A DNA stretch of 64,000 nucleotides from Turnera subulata (Eukaryota > Streptophyta > Magnoliopsida > Malpighiales > Passifloraceae). Positions within the stretch are counted from its first letter, which is position 1; the number at the start of each line of letters is the position of its first letter. The DNA lies in NCBI GenBank assembly GCA_028386065.3, contig JAKUCV010001525.1:142552-206551 (forward strand), given 5' to 3'. Of this stretch, positions 46,961 through 58,345 are shown in pieces. The notes beneath the pieces are model-generated. The model had not been told where the DNA came from and did not search any database. It saw only the letters and a list, made by a program, of their open reading frames with translations. Both the position numbers and the translations under genes were made by a program.

Positions 46961-47814
46961 AGAAGGGCTCTTTTGATCCTAAACCTTTATGTTTCAGACT
47001 GAATTGGTATCAAACCTTTTGAAAACACAAATCAAGTCCTAAACGTTATATTAGTTGAACAAACTAAGTCCTTTAAGTATGATTCTATTAAATTTTGCTT
47101 ATGTGTCTGTTAAGTTTTGCTCCAATGTTATTTTAAAATCCCACATCATCTTTAATATCTTACATTGAAAATTAAAAACTTATACCCCATTTTTTTCTCA
47201 TCCCGCACAGGCGATGGTGGTATCTTACTTTGAAAATTACACATTTTTGATCCATTTTTCCCCCAAAAACTGAACTCAGAAACTAGCGCACCGTTCGTTG
47301 ATGAATATGCATGAAAAGTCCACTTCTTGAAATGAGCACTTTGCCTTTTCTTTTCTTTTTTATTGAACATTTTGGTTTTAGCAGCTTACAAATAACATTA
47401 CATGTATCATGCATTTTTTGAAAGTTGGTTGGGAGATAGTATTCATGCAGTCTACTTGTAGCAGGCATCCTGAAAATCTAAACCAACTAAAGTTGAAATT
47501 TTCTTGATAAACTAAAACTGGGACATTCAGAGCTATCCAGAATGTGAGCATGTTAGCATGCTGTATTTGATGGTAATTAACTTGGCCTGCAAGCCAAAAA
47601 TTTACGCATCTTTCTAAAGAGACCCTCCGTATGGTGGAAGGTGACTCCTCTGTACATGCAAATTCTTTTGAGACTGCCAATTAAAGAATCTAGCTTGCTC
47701 AAATTCCAAGCCTAAAGAATTACGAAGCAAATTTAAGTTCTGTCACTAGCATTTACAACTTTAATACACATAGACATGAAGGAAAATTTTGGTTAAAAAT
47801 CTTGGACCCAGACA

Positions 47815-48690
47815 AGTTGAATTTCTACATCTGTGCCTATTCTGCAAGATGGCTCTTCTAGTTGAGATGAAACTTCTGGCCCCTCCTGCTCTATTATCAC
47901 CAAGACAGAGAAGACTGTCAGCATGCAAGTCCTTCGACAGTATTTGCTGAGAGCCTGAAAGATGCCGCTAAAAGCATTGGCGGTATGAAAATATTCACTT
48001 CCTTTCTAATCAAATCTATCAGAAAGGACTCATTTTCACAGATCAAGCAGAACTAGAAGCATCTCTATATTCATTGTTAAGATCTAGCAAGAGACCGACT
48101 TGTATAATCTCGTTAAATATTGAACTAACTGATCCTTTCTAATTTTTTTTTCTATTGTTATATTTATATATGTGGTAGATCCATAACAGAATTTTTATAT
48201 CTGTACTAGTGAGAAGTTTCTTGAAGTAACACCTTACCATCAGGTACTCAATGTCTTTAATAGTTGCGGTTGCAGTTTGTCCCACTACACTGAGAGGATA
48301 TGCAGGCAACACGGCATTGATCGTTGGCCTTCAAGAAAAATCAAGAAGGTGAGCCACATTTTGAGGAAATTGCAAGTCCTAGTTGACTCTGTCCAAGGTG
48401 CCAAAGGCTATTGCAGATTGATTCATTCTACACAACCTTCCAGAACTGAGCTCTCCAAAGATTTCCACCAACAGCCCTTCTTCATCAATCAAGATTAACG
48501 ACAACACACAGCCAAATTGTGGTTTCTTCACTGATACAAAACCCCTGTTAATTTCGTGCAGCCAGCATTCTGGTTTTAGCTTCACTAGTTCAAGGGGAAG
48601 AAAAGAGCCCGGTAACACCTTCAGTGGGTTGACCACCGGAGATGCTTCAGCAGTGGAAGACCCCATTGCGGCCATGAAGAGATCATGCAC
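47815..48690 (+). pseudogene. NIN-like protein (RWP-RK) gene fragment captured by the Pack-MULE
   Basis: Exon A (about 47815-47982) reads KTEKTVSMQVLRQY, then after a one-base loss FAESLKDAAKSIG. A GT-AG intron (47983-48275, 293 bp) is kept. Exon B (from 48276) reads VCPTTLR, then after a one-base gain [18 protein letters not shown] and LVDSVQG. This is the RWP-RK DNA-binding domain of nitrate-signalling NLP factors, with exon phases as in the real gene. Downstream, [17 protein letters not shown] and later text fit the low-complexity linker after RWP-RK. Frameshifts and the missing GAF-like and PB1 parts mean it is not a working factor. The kept intron shows DNA-level capture. Confidence 0.9.
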
Positions 48691-49019
48691 TCAAGCACAA
48701 GGAAATCTGGAGTTTTTACCATCATTGGAGTAAAATAACAACATGTACTTCCTACAAGAAGGGGGAGCCTTTAGAGTCAAAATGGAGTAAGAGTTTTAAT
48801 TTCCAAAGTAAGATATTAAAGATGATGCGGCATTTTTAAATAATATTGGAGCAAAATTTAATAGACAGATAAGCAAAATTTAACGGAATCATATTTTAGG
48901 ACTTAGTTTGTGCAATTAATATAATGTTAAGGACTTGATTGGTGCTTTCAAAATACCAATTCAGTCTCAAACATAAAGGTTTAAGACCAAAAAAGTCCTT
49001 CTTCCCTTGTAGTTGTGCT

Positions 49020-49720
49020 TTGCTTTTGGGTTGATTGTTTGCAGGTATCGGTGGCTGTGGCTCACGGTGGTTCGCGCGGCGGCTTGAGACTTGAGGGCGG
49101 CGTGTGTCGCTGTCGTCATGAGCTTCACGCGTCACGGCAGCGGATCGAGGAGGCTATGGTCTCGCCCAGAGTGGTGACCTTCGTGGTCGCTGCCTCTCCC
49201 TCGTGGGCTGTGGCTCGCGGTGGCTGTGACGGCACCCCGATCCGCCTGCTCTAGAACCGTTCTGGTGGCGGAGGCGATCGTGGTTTATCCGGGCGGCGCT
49301 TGTGTGGCAGGCTGAGTCTTCGTCGGCAGGGGCGGCGGCTCTCCGTGAGTCGCACGATGGTGATTCCCGATCCGAGACCAACGGCCCTTGGTGAGTCACG
49401 CGGCGGTTCCTGATGCGCGCGACGACGGATCGAGCGTGGCGACAACTTTTGTGGCTGTTGTGCTCGCTGGGAGATGATGGCGGCGGCGTCTCCTCCGTGG
49501 AGGTCGTCTTCTCCGGCGTGTCGTGAGCAACAAAGTCTTTGAGCTTCCATCCTAGAGCGGTGGCGGTGGTGCAGAGAGGCGGCCTTCGTAGTCGCTGCCT
49601 CTCCCTCATGCAATCGTGGCCTTTGTGGCGACGTGACGGCGGTGTTGCTCTTCTCCCGGCAGCGCCAGTGGAAGCTCCAGTGGGAGCTAGCGGCGGCGAC
49701 TGCGTGTTTTAGGGAAGATG
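49020..49720. other. GC-rich stretch with open frames on both strands, no gene recognised
   Basis: A phrase with TTCGT-GTCGCTGCCTCTCCCTC occurs twice (about 49180 and 49585). High G+C contrasts with the neighbours. No frame has a family signature; it is probably a transposon leader or a decayed capture. Confidence 0.4.
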
Positions 49721-49736
49721 AAATTAGGGTTTCATA

Positions 49737-49870
49737 TGCCAGCGTGATCGTAGCGCAGTGGCACAAAGACCTTGCCTGGTGCGAGGCCACCCTGGTTCAA
49801 TCCAGGATGTGGGAATTTAGTAGGGATAGGATGGGGTTGGTTAGATTTAGAGTATCGTTGTAATCAAAAA
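49737..49870 (+). mobile_element. tRNA-derived SINE, 134 bp
   Basis: A box TAGCGCAGTGG (49751-49761) and B box GGTTCAATCC (49794-49803) have the spacing of a tRNA promoter; a short A tail closes the element. The TSD AAATTAGGGTTTSATAT (about 49720-49736 and 49870-49886) has one mismatch. Confidence 0.88.
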
Positions 49871-49886
49871 AAATTAGGGTTTGATA

Positions 49887-51365
49887 TTTATCCCCTCACA
49901 CGCCCATGTGTGCCAAATTTCAAAAAAAAGAAAAAAAATCATAAAGGGAGAGCCATATTCAGTGTTGGCAAGCCGGTCTTGAGCCACGCCGGTGAGCCAA
50001 ACTTGAATTAGTTTCGAGCCGAGCCGTGTTTGTCTTGAGCTGAGCCACATTTGAGCCGAATTCGTTTGGCCGAGCCGAGCCGCTTGTGCTGAAAATTTTC
50101 TAATTTGTTTTGTATGGATTGTAAATTTTTTATGGCTCTTCTAAACTTAATGGACTACTAGTATCCCAAGCTAATGGCTTGTAAATTGTATGGTTTATAG
50201 GCTGTATATTATTTTTCACAACAATTATTTTATACAAGAAAATAAATTAAATAAATTAATATTTTGCGTACTCTGAAATCCATAAAGGGTGAGCCTGAAA
50301 AGGATAGAGAGAAACCTCTAGCTTGTGAGCAAGAGGAAGAAATTCTCTCCCATACTATGTATGTGTCTGTTAGAATCTAAAGTTTTTGTGACTTTTGGAC
50401 TACCTTTAAAAATTAAGTTTGGTGGTGTGTCCTTAACTAAATTTAGACAGTACTGTCATTTATTTTTACCACTACTTCTGAGAATATTGTTTGTCATTTT
50501 GAATAGAGTATGGAATGCCTTAGGGTGACCAATGGAACTACTCAAAGAAGTGCCTTTCTGCCAAAAAGATGCTTATATTATAAAGGAAAGCACAGAATCT
50601 CAATCTAACATTATAAACAGGGAAAGAAAAAAAAGCACTTACCAAACCTAAGATGACAAAAAACTCAAAGCAACAAGTACATGCGAGCATGTCTAGAGAG
50701 ACATGAACTCAAACACAGTGTGGTTACAATGATCCAATAAATTAAAACAAAAAACCTTGATGAGCTAAAGGTCAAGATATTCTATTTTATTATACAGGAG
50801 GAAAGGAGGGCAGCAAAGGGATGCATATTTCTCAGGCTCTCTAAGAAATTCTTAGGGAAATATCATAACTGCAGCCCGGAATTTAGTTAAAATACCCTAG
50901 AATTCGCATATAGATAATTTGTCTCGCTTCGACTTCAAAAAACTTAATGCTAAGGTTAAAAGAAAGAAAAAAAAACAGATTAAATCACGTATTCAAAAAA
51001 ATTAAGTTTTATTATAATTATTATTCTAATATTAATATCACCGCAGCAAGGCACGGATTTCACCCTAGTGTACTTCAATAGCGCATACAAGTTTTTCTAC
51101 TTAAATTCAACACTGAGATCAAGTCCCGAATAAGCTTTTCTATCTTTGGGAAGATTGTATTTGAGTGCATCCTCTCGTGACTAACCAAATAGAAACCGCA
51201 CATCATGGCTTGTGTCTAATGACAGTGCCATCACATCATCACACATATTACTGTAGTGCTGGGCGCCCTCTACTCTATATTGCTATGGCTAGAATAGAAG
51301 GGGAGGATAATAATATCCACTCCATTCTCATTCACTGTGGCGGACAAAGGGGGTTGGTGGGTGCC
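49887..51365. other. Intergenic; GAGCCGAGCC-rich relic, otherwise nothing
   Basis: 49970-50085 has repeated GAGCCGAGCC/GAGCCAC motifs resembling the sub-terminal repeats of the hAT element at 37752, perhaps a relic. The rest has no recognised feature. Confidence 0.4.
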
Positions 51366-51377
51366 ATGGCCTACCAA

Positions 51378-53568
51378 TTTTTTTTTTTTTTTTGAGAATC
51401 AAATCAAAATTTCATTAGGAAACTAGTGAGGAGAAAACTCCTTACAAAGAAGACATCCCAAACATGCTAAAAAGAATAATACACAGAAAAGCTCAGTAGC
51501 AAATTTAATGCCCCAAAAGTTACAGATAGACTGCAGTTGCAGTGAAAGAGTGCGTGGCTTCAAATGTGATAGACCATAAAATCTCAACTTCACATCAAAC
51601 CAGATGTTTGCAATAAGAGCATCTGAAGATCGATGACAATGGATGAACAGCCTGCGATTCCTTTCACACCAAATATGATAAATACATGCATTTCAAGCTA
51701 CCCTCAATAACATAGAAAGAAGACCTTTTTTCGGTAAATGACATTTCACCCACAAAAACTCTGAATTCCAGCAACCAACAGATTTAGAAACAAAGCACAA
51801 AGAAAAGATGGAAGACCAAACTGCAGCAGAATATGGACATTCGAAAAACAAATGATCTCTACTCTCTTCCAGAAGAGAATAAAATAAACAAGATGAATCG
51901 GTCAGAACTCTCCAATTCTGAAGTCTTATACGAGTAGGTAGCCGATCAAGAATAGCCAGCCAACTTATAAAACTATGTCTAGGAATAGAGCCTGGTGACC
52001 AAAGGAGCTCGAACCAATCTACGTGAACTCTCTTACAACGAACAAATTCTCGAACAAAATCCCAAGCACTTTGAACAGAAAACTGCCCAGAAGTAGATAA
52101 TGTCCAATGCAGCTCATCAGGAGCATAAGAAGGAGAAATAGATGCAGTTGCCTCTTGTTTCAGTTGTGTAATCAAAGGCAAACGATAATTAGGCCAAGAC
52201 CAAGTAGCATTTGAGATTAACATGCTCACAATACTAAAAAAGGAATTATAGAACTACAAATAATGTTATCAGAGATAAAAGAAGATAAAGAACCATGAGG
52301 ATGCCAATTGTCCCACCAAACAAAGGTGTTGCAGCCATTACCAATGGCATGAAAAATAACGTTGGGAAAATAGGGGCATAACTTTAAAATCTTACGAAGG
52401 CTCCATGAACAATCAGGAGGTATGGAAATGCTCCAGAGACTTCTTTGCTTCAAGATATGGACATGAATCCAGGCTACCCATAAAGAGCCTGCTCGCAGCA
52501 AAAGACACCATAGATTACTCTCTTCACAAGCAATATTCTAGTCCTTCAATTTTCTGATACCTAATCCACCTACTGCTTAGGCAAACAAAGATCCTTCCAT
52601 GCGACTCTGGCTTTATGAGCATTAGAACCATCAGTTGACCACAAAAAATTAGAACAATATTTTTCAATAGTGGTTAGAACTTTAGAGGGTAGGATGAAAA
52701 TGTTTGCCCAATAATTTTGCACACTAAATAGAACCGAGAGAACAAGTTGCAATTTACCAGCAAAGCTTAGAAATTTGGCATTCCAGGAACGAATTCTAGC
52801 AAGAATCCTATCCATCAGTGGTTTACAATGAGCAAAAGAGAGCTTTCCCGAAATAAGTGGAGCACCCAAATAACGGATAGGCAAATGACCTTGCTTAAAA
52901 CCACAAATCTAAATAAATTGGAGCATATGCGCCTCTGAAACACCAGCTAAAAAAACTTCACTCTTAGAAGGATTAAACTTTAAACCCGAAATATAATAGA
53001 AATCCCGCAGCAGTAATTGAGTGACAATTTCAGCAGAGGCCAAACTACCATCAGAAAAGATCATGAGGTCATCAACAAAGCATAGATGAGAGAGCTTTAC
53101 CTCAGAGTATTTGGGATAATATGGAAGCCAAGAATCCTCTGCTGATTTATTAAGAAGGCAAGATAAAACTTCCATAGATATGACAAAAAGATATGGCGAT
53201 AATGGATTGCCTTGCCGCATGCCTTTGCCAGCACCAAAATATCCACACAAAGAGCCATTAATAGAGACAGAAAATTTGGCAGTGGTAAAACATACTTTAA
53301 GCCAATGAATAAACCTATCTGGGAAACCCATAGCAGTAGAACATTAAGAAAGAATTCCCAATCAACATAATCGAAGGCCTTCAAAAGATCAATTTTAAGA
53401 GTACAACGGCTTGAAATACCAGCACGGTGATAGTTATGCACGATCTCGTGAGCAAGAAGTATATTATCAGCAATTCTCCTATCCGGAATGAATGCAGTTT
53501 GATTACTACTTATAAGAGAGGGGAGACACTTCTGCAGCCTATTAGCAAGAATCTTAACATATGGGATA
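51378..53568 (-). mobile_element. L1-type LINE, 5'-truncated, 2.2 kb, minus strand
   Basis: A T run at 51378-51393 is the poly(A) tail. A 12-bp TSD ATGGCCTACCAA flanks it (51366-51377 and 53569-53580). On the minus strand: reverse transcriptase (IDLLKAFDYVDWEFF, GMRQGNPLSPYLF, FVDDLMIFSDG, about 53440-52900), the connection region (YLGAPLISGKLS, about 52880-52570) and the zinc-binding tail (IPRHSFISWLAILDRLPTR, CPYSAAVW, 52229-51693). A few frameshifts and stops divide them. Confidence 0.95.
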
Positions 53569-53580
53569 ATGGCCTACCAA

Positions 53581-54570
53581 AATTTTTATCATTTGGGTTA
53601 TATTTGTACAAAATAGTCCTTATTTTGATGGTAGTTAGAGCTTGGAAATTAAATTTGGGTTCATTTTATTCCAAAAATACTTTTCCGGGTTCGGCACTGC
53701 TCATTTATGTCATCGAAAAGATAATCTCTTTCTGGAAACTTACACCAAACTCGCTTTGTTTCGGTTTCCAGCGGTGGCCTCCTAAATGCATAAAAGTAGG
53801 TTAGGCTAATAAACACATTTGCAACCGGTCTCCGACTTTTGCAAGACTAATACAGGTACGTAAATCCAAGGCAGAGGAAAATTAACTCTATATCTTGAAT
53901 CCTCCATAGGGAGAATGATGGTATCATGCATGCTCTAAACACTAATTCTTGGGTCAGCGGAGCTTGTATATCAGAATTTCAAGGAACAAACATGAAGGTA
54001 AACCACAATATTCAGTCTTTAGTTGATAAATTTCCAACTAAGGAAAAAACGATATATGTAATAACGATACGAAATTGTTCAGATGAAGAGCCTGTGTTTA
54101 GAAAATAATCAGCTAGCAGTATCTAATACTCTTCATTTCTTATAGTCAATTAAGTATAAACAGTCACTCAACAAGAAAGAGAAACACCTAATTGAATCTA
54201 GAGTTTGATATACAATAATCTTTTAGTGAGAACCCAAATCCTAGGACGCTTAATCCTACAAGATGCAGATAAGAGGATTCTAGGCTTGAAAGCAAAGAAA
54301 GAAAAAGATTTTGTATGGTGTGGGCTGGGCCAGTTTTTTTTTTTTTCTCGAATTTACTAGAGACAAAATCTATCACCTACCCTTTTTTTTTTTCTAATGA
54401 CGAACAGTAAAAGCTTCAACCATAAAAGTTCACCAAAGAACAAAACAATCACAAAAGCTGAGGATATTCATATGATTACAAAGTTAACAAAGAGACATTA
54501 TATAATTATGGCACTCTAAATTTAAAAGACATAATTCTGGTAATTAAGATATTGTTCTTAATTGGGATTT
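53581..54570. other. Intergenic, nothing recognised
   Basis: AT-rich with several T or A runs; no family signature in any frame. Confidence 0.5.
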
Positions 54571-54584
54571 AAAGAATCGTCATC

Positions 54585-55364
54585 CCATTCACACCAACAA
54601 AAGGAGAATCAATTGCTACAGGGTGTACAGGAAAAATATGGTGAGGTAATCTTGATGCAGGTGGTTTCAATTGCTTGATCAATTTGGAAAGTTAGAAATC
54701 TCATTCACTTCCAACAAAAGGAGTGGAATATCCCGCATATTGTACACCAGGCAATTGATCTTGTCAGTAGTTATATCGCAGCCAATACAGTGGATAAACC
54801 TCGCCGTGCAATGTCTTCAGTTGGCTGTTGGTCGCCTCCTCCGAGAGACTGGTGCAAGATCAATACTGATGTGGCGTGTTTTTCCTATAAAGGGGTAGGT
54901 CTGGGAGCTGTTATTCGGGATTGGAAAGGCTCGGTGATTGCAATGGGCGTTAAGTTTCTGCCAGGCTCCCTGAATCCACTAGATGGCGAGTTGTATGCGG
55001 CTCGCTTCGGGCTGTAGATGGCAATTGACATGCAGTTGCAACACGTAACCCAGGAGATGGATGCTCAACGTGCTATTCAAGCACTACAAGCTGACTCATG
55101 GGACCGCTCTCCGTGTGGTCTTCTGGTTGCTGATTTAAAACAACTTTCTAGCGTTTTTTCTTCTTTCAGTTCAAGTTATATTTCTCGTACTCTTAATAAG
55201 GCAGCACATGCGGCTTGCCATCTAGCTTTAGCTTACCATCCTGAATTTATCTGGTTCACTAATGTGCCAGAGGACATATTGCTTATTACTGCTGCTGCTG
55301 TACTCCATAGCACTTTGCTCTAAGTAATAAAGCATCCTTCGATTTCTCAAAAAAAAAAAAAAAA
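54585..55364 (+). mobile_element. L1-type LINE tail (RNase H), 5'-truncated, 780 bp
   Basis: A perfect 14-bp TSD AAAGAATCGTCATC lies at 54571-54584 and 55365-55378. The plus strand reads WCKINTDVACF, GLGAVIRDWKG, NPLDGELYAARFGL, stop, MDAQRAIQAL, YISRTLNKAAHAACHLA: the RNase H domain at the end of plant LINEs. A poly(A) tail closes it. One stop (55015-55017) splits the frame. Confidence 0.95.
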
Positions 55365-56204
55365 AAAGAATCGTCATCTCTCTTCTTTTGTCGAAGCATG
55401 GTTTCATTGCTAGATAAAAAAATTACATAACACACACATCTTATCATGCCAAACTAGCACCCACAACCAGAATAGAAACCAGCAGCTAATAGTTAAAGAC
55501 CATACTAGAATCCACCTAATTTGACAAAGCCTATGAAAGGACACGTAAATTTCAAATAGATAAACCTGAAAAGACCCAGTAATCAAATAATCAAAAGATT
55601 ATTGGACGATCTTGGGTTACCTAATGCCAGTAGGATCTCCCAATTGCATAAGCATCTTGTAACTTTTTTAACACTCAACATCTGGTCTACTCCCAGAGCT
55701 GAAGTTAATTTCATGAATGGTAAAAAGCTAAATGTTCCTTAAACTATATACCTTGACTCCAGAATGGAGTAATTACAGAAAGATCATAACTATTAATAAG
55801 ACAATGTCTTCTATAATTCGCGGAGTACATATATTCGCAACTTGCCCAGTTAGCGTTGGTTGTACATATGTTGTTTTCTTAATTAATCATCCCAAAGGAA
55901 GTTTTAGGGGCCTAATCCATGAACAAGTTAAAAGTAAATTATATTCATCTTAGTATCAAAAAAAAATTATTCATCTTTAGGAAGACTGGGCATATTGTAG
56001 TTGCGTTTAGAAAACAGTATTTAGACAGGAGGAATCTACGATTTTATGAATAGTTATGTTTGCCATTTCACTACCTTTTCCATTGTGTTCTTTTGTGATC
56101 TATACTTGTCTGGAGAGGTCCATATATTCAATTTCAATTAGGATACAACATTCCAAAGCTTGGAATTTTTTTGTTTTCTATTTTTTGATACGACAATGAT
56201 GTTT

Positions 56205-56330
56205 TAAGAGAATTTTAATCAAAATATTGTCCTTTTCGATGACTTTTGTTTTAGGGAATAAAGCATGTTACAAAGTTTCGTTTTAATGTCTTTCAAATCT
56301 ATGCATCTATATATATATATATATACTAGT
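56205..56330 (+). promoter_or_regulatory. Relic of the BURP gene promoter, no gene attached
   Basis: TTCGATGACTTTTG, AATAAAG-ATGTTACAAAG, and GCATCTAT before a TA-rich box appear in the same order as at 42265-42370 upstream of the plus-strand BURP gene. After the TA repeat (56303-56325) the match stops at an unrelated AT-rich insertion. Confidence 0.65.
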
Positions 56331-57040
56331 ACAGTACCCCGTGTGTCATATGGGAAGATAATTATTTATATGATGTATTAACATCTATTAGGAAAGATAA
56401 AAGATAATTATTTATATGATGTATTAACATTTATTAGGAGAGATAAATCAATAGAGATTGAATTAAATACAATTTCATCACATTAGAAAAGATTGAATAT
56501 TTTTTCTGCATAAAAAAAAATTAATTAGTTAAAAAAACATAAAATAAAAAGAAAGTAATAAAACTAATAAGTCTTACTACTCTCTTAAAATTACATTTTT
56601 AAAAAAATAATTTGAATTAAAAAGAGAAGTTCAATATCATTATTTTTTAAAAGAGAGATAATCTAAGAGATAATTTAAAAGAAATTATTTTGAAGATTTA
56701 ATTTGAAACAAAACAATGAAACATATAACTCAAATGAAACAATAAAACATGTAACTCAAATGGAGCCACATGTCTTATTCACATTCATTAAAAATTTCCA
56801 TGTGTCACTATTTTAATCACTCCTGAAACATATCATATCTCTGCTATATATATATAATAGAAGAAATTATTTTGAAGATTTAATTTGAATAAAAATATTA
56901 AAAACTTGTAACCTAAAACAATGAAATATGTAACTCAAATGGAGCCACATGTCTTATTCATATTCTTTAAAAATTTCCATATGTAACTATTTTAATCACT
57001 CCTGAAACATGTTATAAAAACGTGTGTATTATGTATGTCA
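56331..57040. repeat. AT-rich insertion with a roughly 150-bp repeated segment
   Basis: A segment from GAAATTATTTTGAAGATTTA to TCACTCCTGAAACAT is present twice (about 56690-56832 and 56862-57010). The left border reads ACTAGTACAGTACCCC. No coding. It could be a decayed Helitron or MITE; the ends are not clear enough to decide. Confidence 0.5.
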
Positions 57041-57945
57041 TTGTTACACCTACCTTGGCCCATCTTCTGCTTCATTTCTTCTATATATTATGTAATCACC
57101 CAAAAGATGAAATGAATTGAACGAACCCAGTGAGCCATCTGCTCTTCTCCTCATCTCCTTCTTCTTCTTCTCTTCCTCTCATATTTCTCTTCATTAATCA
57201 CCTATTTTAAACACGTTATCAGCACGATAATGACTCTACCCAGTGTAGAAAAAACCAGCTGAGGAACCAAGAAATGCAAACCAGAAAAAGAAAAAAAAAC
57301 ACACACAGAACCGTCACCTTTGTGTACTGTTCACGCGGAACGGATCCGCGCCGCCGTGCACGCCACCGCCCACACCGGCGTCCTCCACACACCATCGCCG
57401 ACCTGACACTGTCTTCCCCTTCCGCTGCCACCGCCGGACGCACCGCCAGTGGAAGAAAACCCGACGAGGAGACCCGACGACCTGTTGCTGCCGATTTGGG
57501 TCCGCCTCCTTCTGTGCAAGAGCCGCCGCGCCTTCTCCTGCCTTCAGCGATGCCGCGCCACCCGTGTCTTCCTCTCGTCGCCGTCGGCCGCTCACGCCTC
57601 GCGCCGTCCAGCCGCCACCGTTCCTTCCTCGCTATTCCTCGCCGCCAAAGCTGCAGCAACTCGGGCTGCACCTTCACCGACTCGCGAGACCACTGCAAGC
57701 ATCGCCCTCGTCCTCACATCGCCAAACCCGCAACTGCAGCCGTCCGTGACTTGCTCCGTCGCCTCGCCGTCGATCAACCAAGGTGAGCCCGAGGTTGAAG
57801 ACAACCCAAGGGTGGGCTGTGGCTGCTGGTTCCATGACGATGGGCCTGGTCTTGGGCCTATTGTTTTGGAACAGTGGGTCGGACCTCCAAGGGTTGAGTG
57901 AAACTTTTTTTGGGCTGGGTTAATAATTTAAGTTTTGGCCCAGTC

Positions 57946-57990
<45 letters not shown>

Positions 57991-58345
57991 CATATATATA
58001 CATATGTATATATATGTATATATATACATATATATATATATAAAGGGGAAAATGAAAATGATAATAATTTATATAAATAGGAATATATAAGTATGTTTTT
58101 TTGGAAAGGAATATGCGCTGTAAAAAATAATTTTAAGTAAAAATAATTTGAAAAGGGTATTATCAAGGTATAATACCGGGATTATAACTGGGGTACAAGA
58201 TGGTATATTATTTTGACACATGAAATAAATGGTAAATGATAGTGATAATGGTAAAATAACCCGAGACGTAACCCGGGATGATTTCTGAGTCGGATTATAT
58301 TTAATTTTACAGTATAGCATATCTTTTGCATATCAATTTATGTGC
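57041..58345 (+). mobile_element. Copia LTR end and leader (copy A)
   Basis: The LTR end (from about 57041, TGTTACACC, to about 57213) is followed by the primer-binding-like TTATCAGCACGA (57216-57227). A GC-rich leader follows (57330-57900), mirrored by copy C at the window start. A TA microsatellite (57950-58042) sits where copy C has only a few bases. The long frames here are not gag. Confidence 0.7.
57950..58042. repeat. TA/TATG microsatellite inside the copia leader
   Basis: About 90 bp of TA repeats with interspersed ACATA. Copy C lacks the expansion, so it arose after the two copies separated. Confidence 0.95.

Larger units (their letters stand above)
45011..49005. mobile_element. Pack-MULE with captured NIN-like protein fragment; hosts a nested LTR element
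   Basis: Flanked by a perfect 10-bp TSD CTTGTAGTTG (45001-45010 and 49006-49015). The terminal repeats read GAAAGAAGGGCT and, on the other strand, GGAAGAAGGACT, and stay similar for about 215 bp (45011-45018 plus 46966-47175 against 48790-49005). An LTR retroelement lies 8 bp from the left end. Without it the MULE is about 2.05 kb. Cargo: an RWP-RK gene fragment (47815-48690, +). The part at 47180-47810 is not identified. Confidence 0.9.

Noticed and set aside
49751..49806. Possible tRNA gene
   Set aside because: Boxes belong to a SINE with A tail and TSD; acceptor stems do not pair.
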